Assembly: GCA_014860395.1 (NCBI GenBank)
Contig: JACZJU010000067.1
Location: forward strand, 1 to 39,950
From: Burkholderiales bacterium
GTDB taxonomy: Bacteria; Pseudomonadota; Gammaproteobacteria; Burkholderiales; SG8-39
Direction of reading: 5' to 3'
Length of the DNA stretch: 39,950 nucleotides
Position numbers and translations under genes: made by a program. Under the pieces are notes generated by a model. It worked only from the letters and a program-made list of their open reading frames with translations, had not been told where the DNA came from and did not search any database. The first letter of the stretch is position 1; every line of letters starts with the position of its first letter. Shown piece by piece: positions 19,786 to 27,888 of the stretch.

Positions 19786-20994
19786 ATGGCTAACGCATTC
19801 ATCCCCTACGGCATCTACTGGTCCACGCCCTTCGCCAAGTGGCAGGGCTCGATCGCGCACCTGCACAGCCTGAAGCTGGCGGCAAACGTGGGCAGGCAAT
19901 TCCTGCAGTCGAAGAACTTCCCGATGAAAAGCGTCGATCTGGGCGTGCTCGGCCTCACCAATCCGCAGCCGAGCAGCTTCTACGGCCTGCCCTGGGTGAC
20001 GGGCATGATGGGCCTGGAGGGCGTCACCGGGCCGACGGTGCACCAGGCCTGCGCCACCAGCGCGCGCGCGCTGCAGATGGCCGCTCAGGAAATCGCCGAG
20101 GGCTCCGCCACGTGCGCGCTCGTGGTCACGGCCGACCGCATGTCCAACGGGCCGGTGGTGTATTACCCGGACGGCACCGCACCCGGCGGGCAGGGCATCA
20201 CCGAGTCGTGGACGCTGGACAACTTCAACAAGGACCCGCACGCGAAGAACGCCATGATAGAAACGGGCGAAAACGTGGCGCGCAAGCAGGGCATCAGCAC
20301 GCAAGAGCAGCACGAAGTGGTGCTGCAGCGCTACGCGCAGTATCAGAAGTCGCTCGCTGACGACCGCGCCTTCCAGCGCCGTTACATGGTCGACGTGAGC
20401 ATTACCGACGCCGGCTTTCGCAAGCAGACCGGCACGCTCGCGGCCGACGAAGGCATATTCCACACCACGCCGGAGGCGCTGGCCAAGTTGAAGCCGGTGA
20501 AGCCCGATGGCACGGTCACGTTCGGTGGCCAGACGCATCCCGCCGACGGCAATGCCGGCGCGATCCTGACCACGCGCGAGCAGGCGCGGGAATTCGCCGT
20601 CGACCGCAACATCGAAGTGGAGTTGCTCGGCTTCGGCATGGCGCGCGTTGAAAAAGGCTATATGCCGATGGCGCCGGTGCCCGCCGCGCGGGCTGCGCTG
20701 AAATCGGCAGGCCTGGATTTCAAGGACGTGGACGCGGTGACGACCCACAATCCGTTCGCGGTCAATGACATCGTGTTCAACCGCGAGACCGGCTTTGCCC
20801 TGGAGAAGATGAACAACTACGGCTGCTCGCTGATCTGGGGACACCCGCAGGGTCCCACCGGAATGCGCAGCGTGATCGAACTGATCGAGGAACTGGTCCT
20901 GCGCGGCGGCGGTACCGGCCTGTTCACCGGCTGTGCCGCAGGCGACTCGGCCATGGCCTTGGTGTTGCGCGTGAGCGACCAGCGGCGCGCCTGA
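19786..20994 (+). CDS. Thiolase-family protein, divergent clade
   Basis: A 402-residue thiolase-superfamily protein. The nucleophile is Cys89 in HQACATSARAL, a His follows in WGHPQGPTG, and a C-terminal Cys in FTGCAAGDSAMALV replaces the usual CIGGGQG context. The usual NEAFA motif is replaced by HNPFAV (residues ~327-332). The family call is secure, but the motif changes set it apart from FadA/AtoB. The start ATG 19786 follows TACGGAG. It pairs with fusion enzyme copy 2 and presumably cleaves its 3-ketoacyl-CoA product, though a condensing role cannot be excluded. Confidence 0.88.
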   Translation: MANAFIPYGIYWSTPFAKWQGSIAHLHSLKLAANVGRQFLQSKNFPMKSVDLGVLGLTNPQPSSFYGLPWVTGMMGLEGVTGPTVHQACATSARALQMAAQEIAEGSATCALVVTADRMSNGPVVYYPDGTAPGGQGITESWTLDNFNKDPHAKNAMIETGENVARKQGISTQEQHEVVLQRYAQYQKSLADDRAFQRRYMVDVSITDAGFRKQTGTLAADEGIFHTTPEALAKLKPVKPDGTVTFGGQTHPADGNAGAILTTREQAREFAVDRNIEVELLGFGMARVEKGYMPMAPVPAARAALKSAGLDFKDVDAVTTHNPFAVNDIVFNRETGFALEKMNNYGCSLIWGHPQGPTGMRSVIELIEELVLRGGGTGLFTGCAAGDSAMALVLRVSDQRRA

Positions 20995-21030
20995 GTGCAG
21001 CGAGAAATCGACATTTCCTGAACAAATGCC

Positions 21031-21900
21031 ATGCGCGAGCGCTCATCCGTCGAAGCTGCAGTCATCCGCCAGGCACGTGAGCATCCGCAGCGCGGTCAGG
21101 CAAAGGCGGCGGAGGAGCTGAACCGCCTCGGCTATACCATCTCGACCTCGGGGGTGCGCTATATCTGGCGCAAACACGGTCTGGAAACGGCGTACAAGCG
21201 GCTGAAGGCGCTGGAGAAGAGCAGCGGTGGTACCGCGCGCGAACTGACCGCGAGACAAAAAGCGCTGCTGCAGCGGGGCGACGTAACGCGCAAGCTCGCG
21301 CGCGCGTCGGGCGGGCAGCCGGCGGTAGGCGACGGCCTCGCGCCGGATGAGCGCCGCAGCCACATCCTGCTCGGCGCGGCCGAGCTCTTCGTCAATCAGG
21401 GCTACGGCGGCACCTCCATTCGCGACATCGCGCAGCGCACGGGTCTCCTGCCCGGATCGGTCTATCATTATTTTCCGGCGAAGGAAGATCTGTTCATAGC
21501 AGTGCATCGCGAAGGCTTTCGTCAGCTCATTGCGCGCGTCGAGGAGATCGTGCGCAACGAAACCGATCCCTGGCGCCGGATCGAATTGGCTTGCGCCGCG
21601 CATATCGAGGCGGCGGTCGGCGACAACTCGATCCACAAAATCACCGGCACCGGCCTGTTCTCGATACACGAGAAAGGCCTGCAGCGGCGCCTGCAGGCCG
21701 AGCGCGAACGCTACGATCGTATTTTTCGCCGGCTGGTCGACGATCTCGGTTTGCCGCGCACCATCGACCGGTCACTATTTCGGCTGGCGCTGCTGGGCGC
21801 GGTGAACTGGGCGCGGGTGTGGTACCGCAAAGGCAAGAAGAACCCGAAGGACATCGCCCGGGCCATGGTCAAAGTATTTCGGGGAAACTGGGCGCTGTAG
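21031..21900 (+). CDS. TetR-family regulator with N-terminal transposase-like HTH
   Basis: A 289-residue predicted DNA-binding regulator. The TetR domain begins near residue 108: RRSHILLGAAELFVNQGYGG, then TSIRDIAQRTGLLPGSVYHYF (to ~148) as its helix-turn-helix, followed by a ligand-binding helical domain. Unusually, residues ~8-62 (HPQRGQAKAAEELNRLGYTI, GVRYIWRKHGLETAYKRLKA) resemble the N-terminal helix-turn-helix of IS481/IS3-type transposases. A typical TetR protein is ~200 residues. It starts 36 bp after the thiolase and is probably co-transcribed, so it likely controls this cluster in response to an acyl-CoA or the substrate. Confidence 0.88.
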   Translation: MRERSSVEAAVIRQAREHPQRGQAKAAEELNRLGYTISTSGVRYIWRKHGLETAYKRLKALEKSSGGTARELTARQKALLQRGDVTRKLARASGGQPAVGDGLAPDERRSHILLGAAELFVNQGYGGTSIRDIAQRTGLLPGSVYHYFPAKEDLFIAVHREGFRQLIARVEEIVRNETDPWRRIELACAAHIEAAVGDNSIHKITGTGLFSIHEKGLQRRLQAERERYDRIFRRLVDDLGLPRTIDRSLFRLALLGAVNWARVWYRKGKKNPKDIARAMVKVFRGNWAL

Positions 21901-21949
21901 CGGATCAGCGACGACGCGAAACACTCAAGCGCAGAAAGGAAACCTCAGA

Positions 21950-23581
21950 ATGAGTAAAGCGGAAACACTGAGCACCGGCCAGGCTATCGCCAGATCGCTG
22001 ATACGCAACGGCGTCGATACCATCTTCGGCATTCCCGGCGCGCACACCTACGATTTCATCGACGCGCTGCACGAATGCCGCGACAAGATACGTTTCATCG
22101 TCAACCGCCACGAGCAGGGCTCGGGCTACATGGCCTATGGCTACGCCAAGTCCACCGGCCGCGTGGGCGCGTTCACCGTCGTGCCGGGCCCGGGCGTGCT
22201 CAACGCGGGCGCCGCGCTGTGCACCGCCTACGGCGCCAACGCGCCGGTCCTGTGCATCACCGGCAACATCCAGTCCTACTATATCGGCCGCGGCCGCGGC
22301 ATCCTGCACGAGCTGCCCGATCAGCTCGCAACCTTGCGCGGGCTGACCAAATGGTCCGAGCGCATCAACCATCCGACCGAAGCGCCGGGCGTCATGGGCG
22401 AGGCGTTCAAGCAGCTATCGAGCGGCCGCATCCGTCCGGTGGCGGTGGAAACGCCTTGGGACGTGTTCGGCGCCAAGGCGCTGGTTGATCTCGATGTGCC
22501 GATGGAAGTCGCGCCGCCGCCCGAGCCCGATCCGGACGCGATCGCGCGCGCGGTTGCCCTGTTGCGGGACGCGAAAAATCCGATGATCACCGTGGGCGGC
22601 GGCGCGATAGCCGCCCGCACCGAAGTGCAGGAGCTTGCCCGGCTGCTCCAGGCGCCGGTGACCTCGCACCGCAGCGGTCGCGGCATCGTCGGCGAGGACA
22701 CGCCTTACGGCTTTTCCTGCGGCGCCGGCTACAAACCCTGGCTTGCGACCGACGTCCTGCTCGGCATAGGCACCCGGCTCGAGCTGCAATACCTGCGCTG
22801 GACCAAGCTCCCGCCCGGGCTCAAGGTGATACGCATAGACATCGACGCCACCGAGATGACGCGCCTCAAGCCCGACGTAGGCATCGTCACCGACGCGAAA
22901 CTGGGCGCGCGCGCCCTGCTGGATGCATTCTCGGCGACGCTGGCGAAGCGGCCCTCGCGCGAGGAAGAGTTCACCGCGTTGAAGGCGCAGTTCCGGCAGG
23001 AGATCCAGAGAGTGCAGCCGCAGATGGGCTACCTCGACGCGATCCGCGAAGTGCTGCCGCGCGACGGCTTTTTCGTCGAGGAAGTTTCGCAGGTCGGCTT
23101 CGCGTCACGCTTCGGCTTTCCCGTGTACGAGCCGCGCACCTTCGTCACCGGCGGCTACCAGGACAACGTCGGCTTCGGCTTCATGACGGCGCTCGGGGTG
23201 AAAATCGCCAACCCGGACAAGCCCGTTGTGTCGATCACCGGCGACGGCGGCTTCATGTTCGGCGTGCAGGAACTCGCGACCGCAGTGCAATACGGCATCA
23301 ATCTCGTCACCGTCGTGTTCAACAACGCGAGCTACGGCAATGTGCTGCGCGACCAGCGCAATGTCTACAAGGGGCGCGAGATCGGCTCGACGCTCACCAA
23401 TCCGGATTTCGTCAAACTGGCCGAGAGCTTCGGCGCCACCGCATACCTGGCGAAAACGCCTGCCGAGCTGAAAGCGGCGCTGGAAAAAGGGTTTGCACAG
23501 TCCGGCCCAGTACTGATCGAGGTGCCTGTCGAGCGGGGGTCGGAGGTTTCACCCTGGCCGTTTCTGCATCCGAATTTGTAG
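21950..23581 (+). CDS. Thiamine diphosphate-dependent enzyme (acetolactate synthase-like)
   Basis: A 543-residue ThDP enzyme of the acetolactate synthase/benzoylformate decarboxylase superfamily. The N-terminal Pyr domain has GIPGAHTYDFIDAL and the catalytic Glu55 in NRHEQGSGYMAYGYAK. The central domain and C-terminal PP domain follow, with the ThDP/Mg motif GDG at 431-433 running to NN at 458-459. An AAAGGAA site precedes the ATG. No regulatory small subunit gene is adjacent, which argues against biosynthetic IlvB. A catabolic lyase, decarboxylase or carboligase is more likely. It is 49 bp after the regulator gene, in the same orientation. Confidence 0.9.
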   Translation: MSKAETLSTGQAIARSLIRNGVDTIFGIPGAHTYDFIDALHECRDKIRFIVNRHEQGSGYMAYGYAKSTGRVGAFTVVPGPGVLNAGAALCTAYGANAPVLCITGNIQSYYIGRGRGILHELPDQLATLRGLTKWSERINHPTEAPGVMGEAFKQLSSGRIRPVAVETPWDVFGAKALVDLDVPMEVAPPPEPDPDAIARAVALLRDAKNPMITVGGGAIAARTEVQELARLLQAPVTSHRSGRGIVGEDTPYGFSCGAGYKPWLATDVLLGIGTRLELQYLRWTKLPPGLKVIRIDIDATEMTRLKPDVGIVTDAKLGARALLDAFSATLAKRPSREEEFTALKAQFRQEIQRVQPQMGYLDAIREVLPRDGFFVEEVSQVGFASRFGFPVYEPRTFVTGGYQDNVGFGFMTALGVKIANPDKPVVSITGDGGFMFGVQELATAVQYGINLVTVVFNNASYGNVLRDQRNVYKGREIGSTLTNPDFVKLAESFGATAYLAKTPAELKAALEKGFAQSGPVLIEVPVERGSEVSPWPFLHPNL

Positions 23582-23584
23582 AAA

Positions 23585-24119
23585 GGCGTCGCTTTGCGGG
23601 ATTGGCGGGTTGCGGCAATCGCGCAGCCTGAAGCGCCGAAATCGACACACCCGGCCTAAAATGCCCAGGAACTGCAGACAGTTCTTCGCGCACGTGTTGT
23701 GCCGCCACGTGCGCAACTTCATGCGCCACAAGAAACGCCAGTTCCTCATTGGTGAATGCCCGCTGACGAAGGTAGGGTTCCGGGATAGTGATGAGTCCGT
23801 TTGGCTTGGCGGTCATCGTGTATTCAGCATCTCGCACCAGCAGCACCCGCCAGTTCAAGGCTCCTAGCCTCGGGCGTAGGACTTTGGCCTGCGTCACTAT
23901 TGACTACAGGATTTTCTCGAGGGCCGTCTGCATCGGCGTATTACTGGCGAGCGCATGATTCTTGCTGAACTCGAGATACTCCTGCGCCGAAGCAACGTTC
24001 GCCACCGCCTGCACGGCTGCGTTGGTGTATAGAAACGTCTGTGCTCGCCCGGTAAGCAAGATCTGCGCTTGCGCCGAGACGGCCAAGCCCAAGAGCATCA
24101 ATGCCACAACCCGTTTCAT
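23585..24119 (-). pseudogene. M48-like metallopeptidase remnant with in-frame TAG and lost C-terminus
   Basis: The reading frame starts at 24119 with a signal peptide (MKRVVALMLLGLAVSAQAQI), runs about 71 codons to TAG at 23904-23906, and continues in the same frame. It then reads SIVTQAKVLRPRLGALNW and LITIPEPYLRQRAFTNEEL, then the zinc motif HEVAH (23709-23723) and HVREEL. A single CAG-to-TAG change would explain the break. After HVREEL the frame loses resemblance to M48 proteins and runs into the antisense of the ThDP gene, so the C-terminal third is missing. Family recognition rests on HExxH and its flanks. Confidence 0.7.
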
Positions 24120-24460
24120 GATTCCCGAGTCCTGAATGTCGCTTCAGGAATAGGGCACATGCGGTGTGGCCGAGGCCATCGCTTGATTACGGGGCCAATA
24201 CCTGGGCAGTTCCGCAACGCGAAACATGACTGGCGCCGTTCTCAATGACCTTCGTTTGTCGCGACGAACGACAGGGGCCGCGCATTGGCGACACCAATGC
24301 GCGCCACCGCACAGACCGGCGAACGCCCTAACGCCGATACTGCCGGCGTTCCACCATTGCAGAGAGCCTTGTCGCCCTGATGCAGCGAGGCCTTCCCCAG
24401 CCGGGTCGCTCGCTGCCGGGTACGCGCCCGCCGGGCCTCGCAACCAACAGGAAAACTCCC
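24120..24460. other. Intergenic region with two hairpins
   Basis: This 341-bp stretch has no gene I can support. It contains a near-perfect 18-bp palindrome CGTTTGTCGCGACGAACG (24253-24270, one T-G pair). Next is a hairpin with a 10-bp perfect stem and 5-base loop (24279-24303; arms CGCGCATTGG and CCAATGCGCG). Their function is unknown: operators, a terminator for the leftward remnant's former operon, or remnants. Confidence 0.45.
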
Positions 24461-24661
24461 ATGCCGCTCAATTCAATTGCCGCCAACTTGGCCGTGGATG
24501 CATTGACCGCGCGCGATGACGCGCTGGATGCGCAAAGCGCGCACGAAGCCAACCGATCTCCGGAAACGACGCGCCTGCGCGCGAGCACCAGGCGCAGAGC
24601 CAAGCGGACGTGGGCCAGCGCCGAGAGCGCGTACGCGCGCGCCAAGGCAACGGAGGCCTAG
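24461..24661 (+). CDS. Small hypothetical protein, 66 residues
   Basis: An ATG preceded by AGGAAAA opens MPLNSIAANLAVDALTARDD, followed by an Arg/Ala-rich helical region (RRRAKRTWASAESAYARAKA). No family is recognised. The high helix propensity and the ribosome-binding site favour a real gene, but composition alone could generate this frame. It is 85 bp before the SpoIIAA-like gene, same strand. Confidence 0.35.
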   Translation: MPLNSIAANLAVDALTARDDALDAQSAHEANRSPETTRLRASTRRRAKRTWASAESAYARAKATEA

Positions 24662-24746
24662 TTGGTGACCGATGTTTTCCCCGTGGGCAAAGGCCATGAT
24701 TGCCGCGCGCAAAATATTCGTGCCGTTACCCGATGGAGGATTTCCA

Positions 24747-25139
24747 ATGCTTAACCACGAATTGCGACAGAAAGACGGGATACTGGTGCTGCATCCCGAA
24801 GGGCCGATTGAAGCGGCAGATTTTACGACGCTGGCGAGCGACGTCGATGCTTATCTGGAACGACATGGGACGCTGCGCGCGGTATTGATTCGCGCAACAT
24901 CGTTTCCCGGCTGGAAGGACTTCGGTGCGCTGCTCGCTCATCTGAAGTTTCTCAAAGAGCATCTTAAGAGAATTGAAAAAGTGGCGGTCGTTGCGGACGG
25001 CGTCGTTGCGACGTTAATGCCGAACATCGCAAACCATTTCGTCCACGCGCAGGTGCAGCATTTCGCCCTCGCGCGCGAGGGCGCCGCGTGGGCATGGATT
25101 GAGCAAGGCGGGGACGCGCAAATGCGCCCGGCCGCGTAA
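24747..25139 (+). CDS. SpoIIAA/STAS-like domain protein
   Basis: A 130-residue single-domain protein matching the SpoIIAA-like group (a STAS-type alpha/beta fold). It begins ILVLHPEGPIEAADFTTLAS; AVLIRATSFPGWKDFGALLA is the characteristic substrate-loop region; then LKRIEKVAVVADGVVATLMP. A GGAGGA site precedes ATG 24747, which I prefer to the longer in-frame start upstream. Such proteins are soluble, with lipid-binding or partner-binding roles proposed for relatives. The real function here is unknown. Confidence 0.85.
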   Translation: MLNHELRQKDGILVLHPEGPIEAADFTTLASDVDAYLERHGTLRAVLIRATSFPGWKDFGALLAHLKFLKEHLKRIEKVAVVADGVVATLMPNIANHFVHAQVQHFALAREGAAWAWIEQGGDAQMRPAA

Positions 25140-25386
25140 GCGACCGACATGACGACTAACTTCTGCACGCCTGGCCGCCCGCGAACGACCGGTTTAAAGC
25201 AGGGTCACGAGTGGGCAGAATTGGCCGCGAGTCACCTATCAGCGACCGATTAGTGGCTATGTAGCTTGGTCTAGTAGGATGGGACGCTCATATCGCAGCA
25301 AGCAGTCGTGTTCCTTCTTTACCACCGCGTAGCACTCGCATGCGCGCTTCTCCAGCTGCAAGTTCGCAAATGAATTGCCGCCTGAG

Positions 25387-25653
25387 CTAATAAAGCCGCC
25401 CCAAGAAATCCAGATAGTTCTGGCGACAATTTCCACAGTAGTAGCGTTTGCTGCCAATCAAAGCGCGCATGACTATTGTCCTGCCGATTCGCTCCAGGGT
25501 GTCGCCGCACCCGGGACACTTGACTAGGTCACTGTTGTCGTCGGCCGACGTATTTGTCGTCGCCACACTCGGAAACGCATCTAAATCATTCAACTCCGAA
25601 ATGGCAATATCGATTTCTTCGCGTCGTTCAGCTTTTGTCTTTGTTGTGTCCAT
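25387..25653 (-). CDS. Small zinc-ribbon protein, 88 residues
   Basis: Residues 46-49 (CPGC) and 73-76 (CGNC) form two CxxC knuckles separated by 23 residues, a classic zinc ribbon. The N-terminal half is acidic and polar (MDTTKTKAERREEIDIAISE). The C-terminal NYLDFLGRLY is compact. GTGAGAT precedes the ATG as a weak ribosome-binding site. No family is recognised. It could bind nucleic acid or protein. It lies alone in the lower-GC stretch. Confidence 0.6.
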   Translation of the reverse strand: MDTTKTKAERREEIDIAISELNDLDAFPSVATTNTSADDNSDLVKCPGCGDTLERIGRTIVMRALIGSKRYYCGNCRQNYLDFLGRLY

Positions 25654-26092
25654 ATCTCACCAGATCGAGACTCAAGGATCGGAAAAAATAGCACGCTACC
25701 GGCGGGACGTATGTGCGGTGTCGCGCATTGCGTCGCTATTGACGTGGCCGCTCATTTGCACAAGCCGGGCCACACCAAGTCGAAACGATCCACAAGTAGT
25801 TTCTTGTCGATAGCCAGTGCGCGCAACAGGGTTTGCTCCACAGATGTCCGCCGCCTGGCACTAGCCTCGATTTCCGCTATTGGCCGGCTGCCGCCGGTAG
25901 CGGCAGGCTACTCCAGACCAACTGCGCAAGCGGCAGCCAAGTTGGCGAGTTCGGCCAGAAGCAAGAGTGGCGTGTCGAGCCAGCTTTGTGATAGTTCGCG
26001 TGGGACGCTATGTGTGCTACCGAACAGAACTACCGATATTTTGCGGGTAGCGTTTTACCCTAATTGCGTGTTTTCCCCGCTGAAGGCCTCCT

Positions 26093-26416
26093 ATGCCGCT
26101 CAACTTTCTGCTCGCGTTTCTTTTCCACCATCCGAAGTATCCCCTTGGGGTACCCATTGCCAAATTCGCGGAATTCGCAGGAGTCACCCCGGTTGAGGCA
26201 GACCAGGCGCTGCGCCGACTTGCGAAACGCAAGGCGTCCCTGCTTCGCGTAAGTAAGCACCCGGACATTCCGCGGGAGCGAGTTGTCACCTTGACCCAGT
26301 GGGGTCACCTCCGCTTTGGCTCGCACCCATGCCTTATGGTGGGTAATGGCGAAACAAGCGCAAACCACCCTAACGAAAGGACGGACCCGTCCCATGCAGA
26401 CACTCAGACAATATAG
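26093..26416 (+). CDS. Hypothetical protein, possible winged HTH, 107 residues
   Basis: ATG 26093 is preceded by GAAGG at suitable spacing. The region VPIAKFAEFAGVTPVEADQA followed by LRRLAKRKASLLRVSKHPDI has the shape of a helix-turn-helix plus wing. The C-terminal 35 residues are low-complexity and overlap the next ORF by 23 bp. No family is recognised. Its coding status is moderately supported. Confidence 0.45.
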   Translation: MPLNFLLAFLFHHPKYPLGVPIAKFAEFAGVTPVEADQALRRLAKRKASLLRVSKHPDIPRERVVTLTQWGHLRFGSHPCLMVGNGETSANHPNERTDPSHADTQTI

Positions 26417-26705
26417 GCCTGTGCAATCGCAATCCAAAATAGTTTGGCGGTTCTTCGCGGACGCCTCTCATCAGTGGCAGTGGCAACAGCTGGCTTTTGA
26501 CGGGACAATCGTCGGCCATTCCAAAACAGGTTTTGCGCAGTATGAAGCCTGCGTAACCAATGCGGCGAAACATGGATACATGGCGATCCCGGCCAAGCCC
26601 AGGGGCGGCTCACCGAACACGAGCCAGTTGCCGGTAAGCCCGTTCAGAGCCGTCTTTGAGCACAGAGAAAGCACCCCGGCAGAAGAAAGCATCAACACCG
26701 GCTGA
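26394..26705 (+). CDS. Hypothetical protein, DUF1508-like pattern, 103 residues
   Basis: The product begins MQTLRQYRPVQSQSKIVW. Residues ~20-65 read WRFFADASHQWQWQQLAFDG then SKTGFAQYEACVTNAAKHGY, a W-x-W, G-x-I, Ser, Phe, Cys, Gly-Tyr spacing reminiscent of small YegP/DUF1508-type domains. The Pro/Ser-rich tail looks disordered. It overlaps the preceding ORF, so the two may be co-translated. The family link is tentative. Confidence 0.5.
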   Translation: MQTLRQYRPVQSQSKIVWRFFADASHQWQWQQLAFDGTIVGHSKTGFAQYEACVTNAAKHGYMAIPAKPRGGSPNTSQLPVSPFRAVFEHRESTPAEESINTG

Positions 26706-26997
26706 TTGCACTGATTGCCAAGCCGCGCCAGAACAGGGAAACGCGCCTCGCAGAATCTTGCTTCATATCCGAGATATCGCACAGAGCAAGCGGAGGCGAC
26801 AGCGGATAATTCAATCTCCTCCCCCGCCAATCGTTTCTCCTCCTCCTTTTTCGTTTGGCGGATTCCAGCCCCCGGTTATGCGCATTTCCGGGGGCGAAGC
26901 GGCTTCAGAGCACCGCTATCTCGACATCCAACACACAGTGCTGTACCTTCCCCGCGTATCCGGATATGCGGGCTGACCGTACTCGCTGGAGCACAAA

Positions 26998-27432
26998 ATG
27001 ACCAAGCCGATCTATGTCCTCAATGGGCCGAACCTCAATCGCCTAGGCACCCGCGAACCTGAAATCTACGGCAAGACGACCCTGGCCGAGGTTGAAGCCA
27101 TGTGCCGAAAGGCTGCCGGCGCCCGGCCGATCGAATTCAGGCAAACGAATGCGGAACACCAACTCGTCGAGTGGATCCACGAGGCCATCGACGCGGGCTC
27201 AGGTGTCGTCATCAATCCCGCGGGGCTGAGCTTTCGCTCCATTCCGGTGCTGGATGCACTGAAAATGTTTCCCGGCCCCATCATCGAGCTGCATATCAGC
27301 AACATCCATCGTCGCGAGGAGATTTACCAGCATTCGCTGATGTCGAAGGTCGCCACGGCCGTCATCATGGGCCTGGGACCCGACGGCTATGCCACGGCGG
27401 TTTCGGCCATGGTGCGGCTGCTGGAAAAGTAA
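26998..27432 (+). CDS. aroQ: Type II 3-dehydroquinate dehydratase-like protein, variant active site
   Basis: A dodecameric type II dehydroquinase converts 3-dehydroquinate to 3-dehydroshikimate. The 144-residue product has the expected length and motifs: VLNGPNLNRLGTREPEIYG with Arg19 and catalytic Tyr24, Asn73 in INPAG, catalytic His99 in ELHISN and Arg106. The substrate-contact His of the usual (Y/S)-T/H motif after NPA is missing. LSFRS places Phe79 there, and NHEG is changed to NAEH. It may be a genuine AroQ variant or a relative acting on a different ring acid. It is convergent with the YdhR-like gene, 18 bp away. Confidence 0.82.
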   Translation: MTKPIYVLNGPNLNRLGTREPEIYGKTTLAEVEAMCRKAAGARPIEFRQTNAEHQLVEWIHEAIDAGSGVVINPAGLSFRSIPVLDALKMFPGPIIELHISNIHRREEIYQHSLMSKVATAVIMGLGPDGYATAVSAMVRLLEK

Positions 27433-27450
27433 GGCTCGTAGCGCGTCGAG

Positions 27451-27774
27451 TCAGGCGCGCGCCGCTTCCTCTATCGTTTCCTGCAGCGCGTTGTCGACCA
27501 CCAGCGGCGTCTCGAAATAGCGGATCACCGGTACGCTGCCGAAGGTCTGCATTACGCCGCGGCGCCATTCCTCGCCATGCGCCGCCTGCGCGGCCGCCTT
27601 GTTCTTCCACAGATAGAAAGCGCCCGTCTGCCTGGCCTCGGCATCGTAGACGAAAGTCTTGCGGATCAGGTCGGGCGCCGCGCGCCATTTCGGCGCAACC
27701 GCGCGCATCGAGGCCACGACTTCGTCGCGGGTCATATTCCTGGGAATGTCGAACAGCACATATTCCGTGATCAT
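27451..27774 (-). CDS. YdhR-like putative monooxygenase
   Basis: A 107-residue dimeric alpha-beta barrel candidate: MITEYVLFDIPRNMTRDEVV, then APKWRAAPDLIRKTFVYDAE and GAFYLWKNKAAAQAAHGEEW, the YdhR/ABM-type pattern. GGGAGAAG precedes ATG 27774. Longer in-frame readings upstream only shadow the opposite gene. Relatives are proposed quinone or aromatic monooxygenases. No metal or flavin site is needed in this fold. It is divergent from the hydrolase at 27889, so the two probably share a promoter region. Confidence 0.8.
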   Translation of the reverse strand: MITEYVLFDIPRNMTRDEVVASMRAVAPKWRAAPDLIRKTFVYDAEARQTGAFYLWKNKAAAQAAHGEEWRRGVMQTFGSVPVIRYFETPLVVDNALQETIEEAARA

Positions 27775-27888
27775 TTTCTTCTCCCGCGGGCGAAAGCAGC
27801 GCCCGCGCTCCATGGATAGGCCGGGTCCGTTATGATCCACGCTAAAGTGCCGGCGCGCAAACCCGCCGGCGAACCCTCGGAGAAATAA

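Larger units (their letters stand above)
25140..26997. other. Lower-GC accessory stretch
   Basis: By eye this region is clearly poorer in G+C than the flanking catabolic genes and its codon use is less biased. It holds only small unknown genes (25387-25653, 26093-26416, 26394-26705) and long non-coding gaps, including 25654-26092, in which I see only a short stem CTGCCG-N7-CGGCAG near 25891-25909. It may be an acquired or decaying segment. I saw no transposase, integrase or tRNA at its borders. Confidence 0.45.

Noticed and set aside
24672..24746. Upstream in-frame start for the SpoIIAA-like protein
   Set aside because: The internal ATG at 24747 has a strong GGAGGA site and matches the family's usual N-terminus.
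25711..26196. 161-codon plus-strand frame in the lower-GC gap
   Set aside because: No family resemblance, Ser/Arg-rich composition and no start context; it overlaps the better-supported ORF at 26093.
26656..26976. Plus-strand open frame before the dehydroquinase gene
   Set aside because: Low-complexity Pro/Ser/Arg sequence, no ribosome-binding site and it largely overlaps the better-supported ORF's end. The pyrimidine-rich run near 26817-26850 drives the frame.
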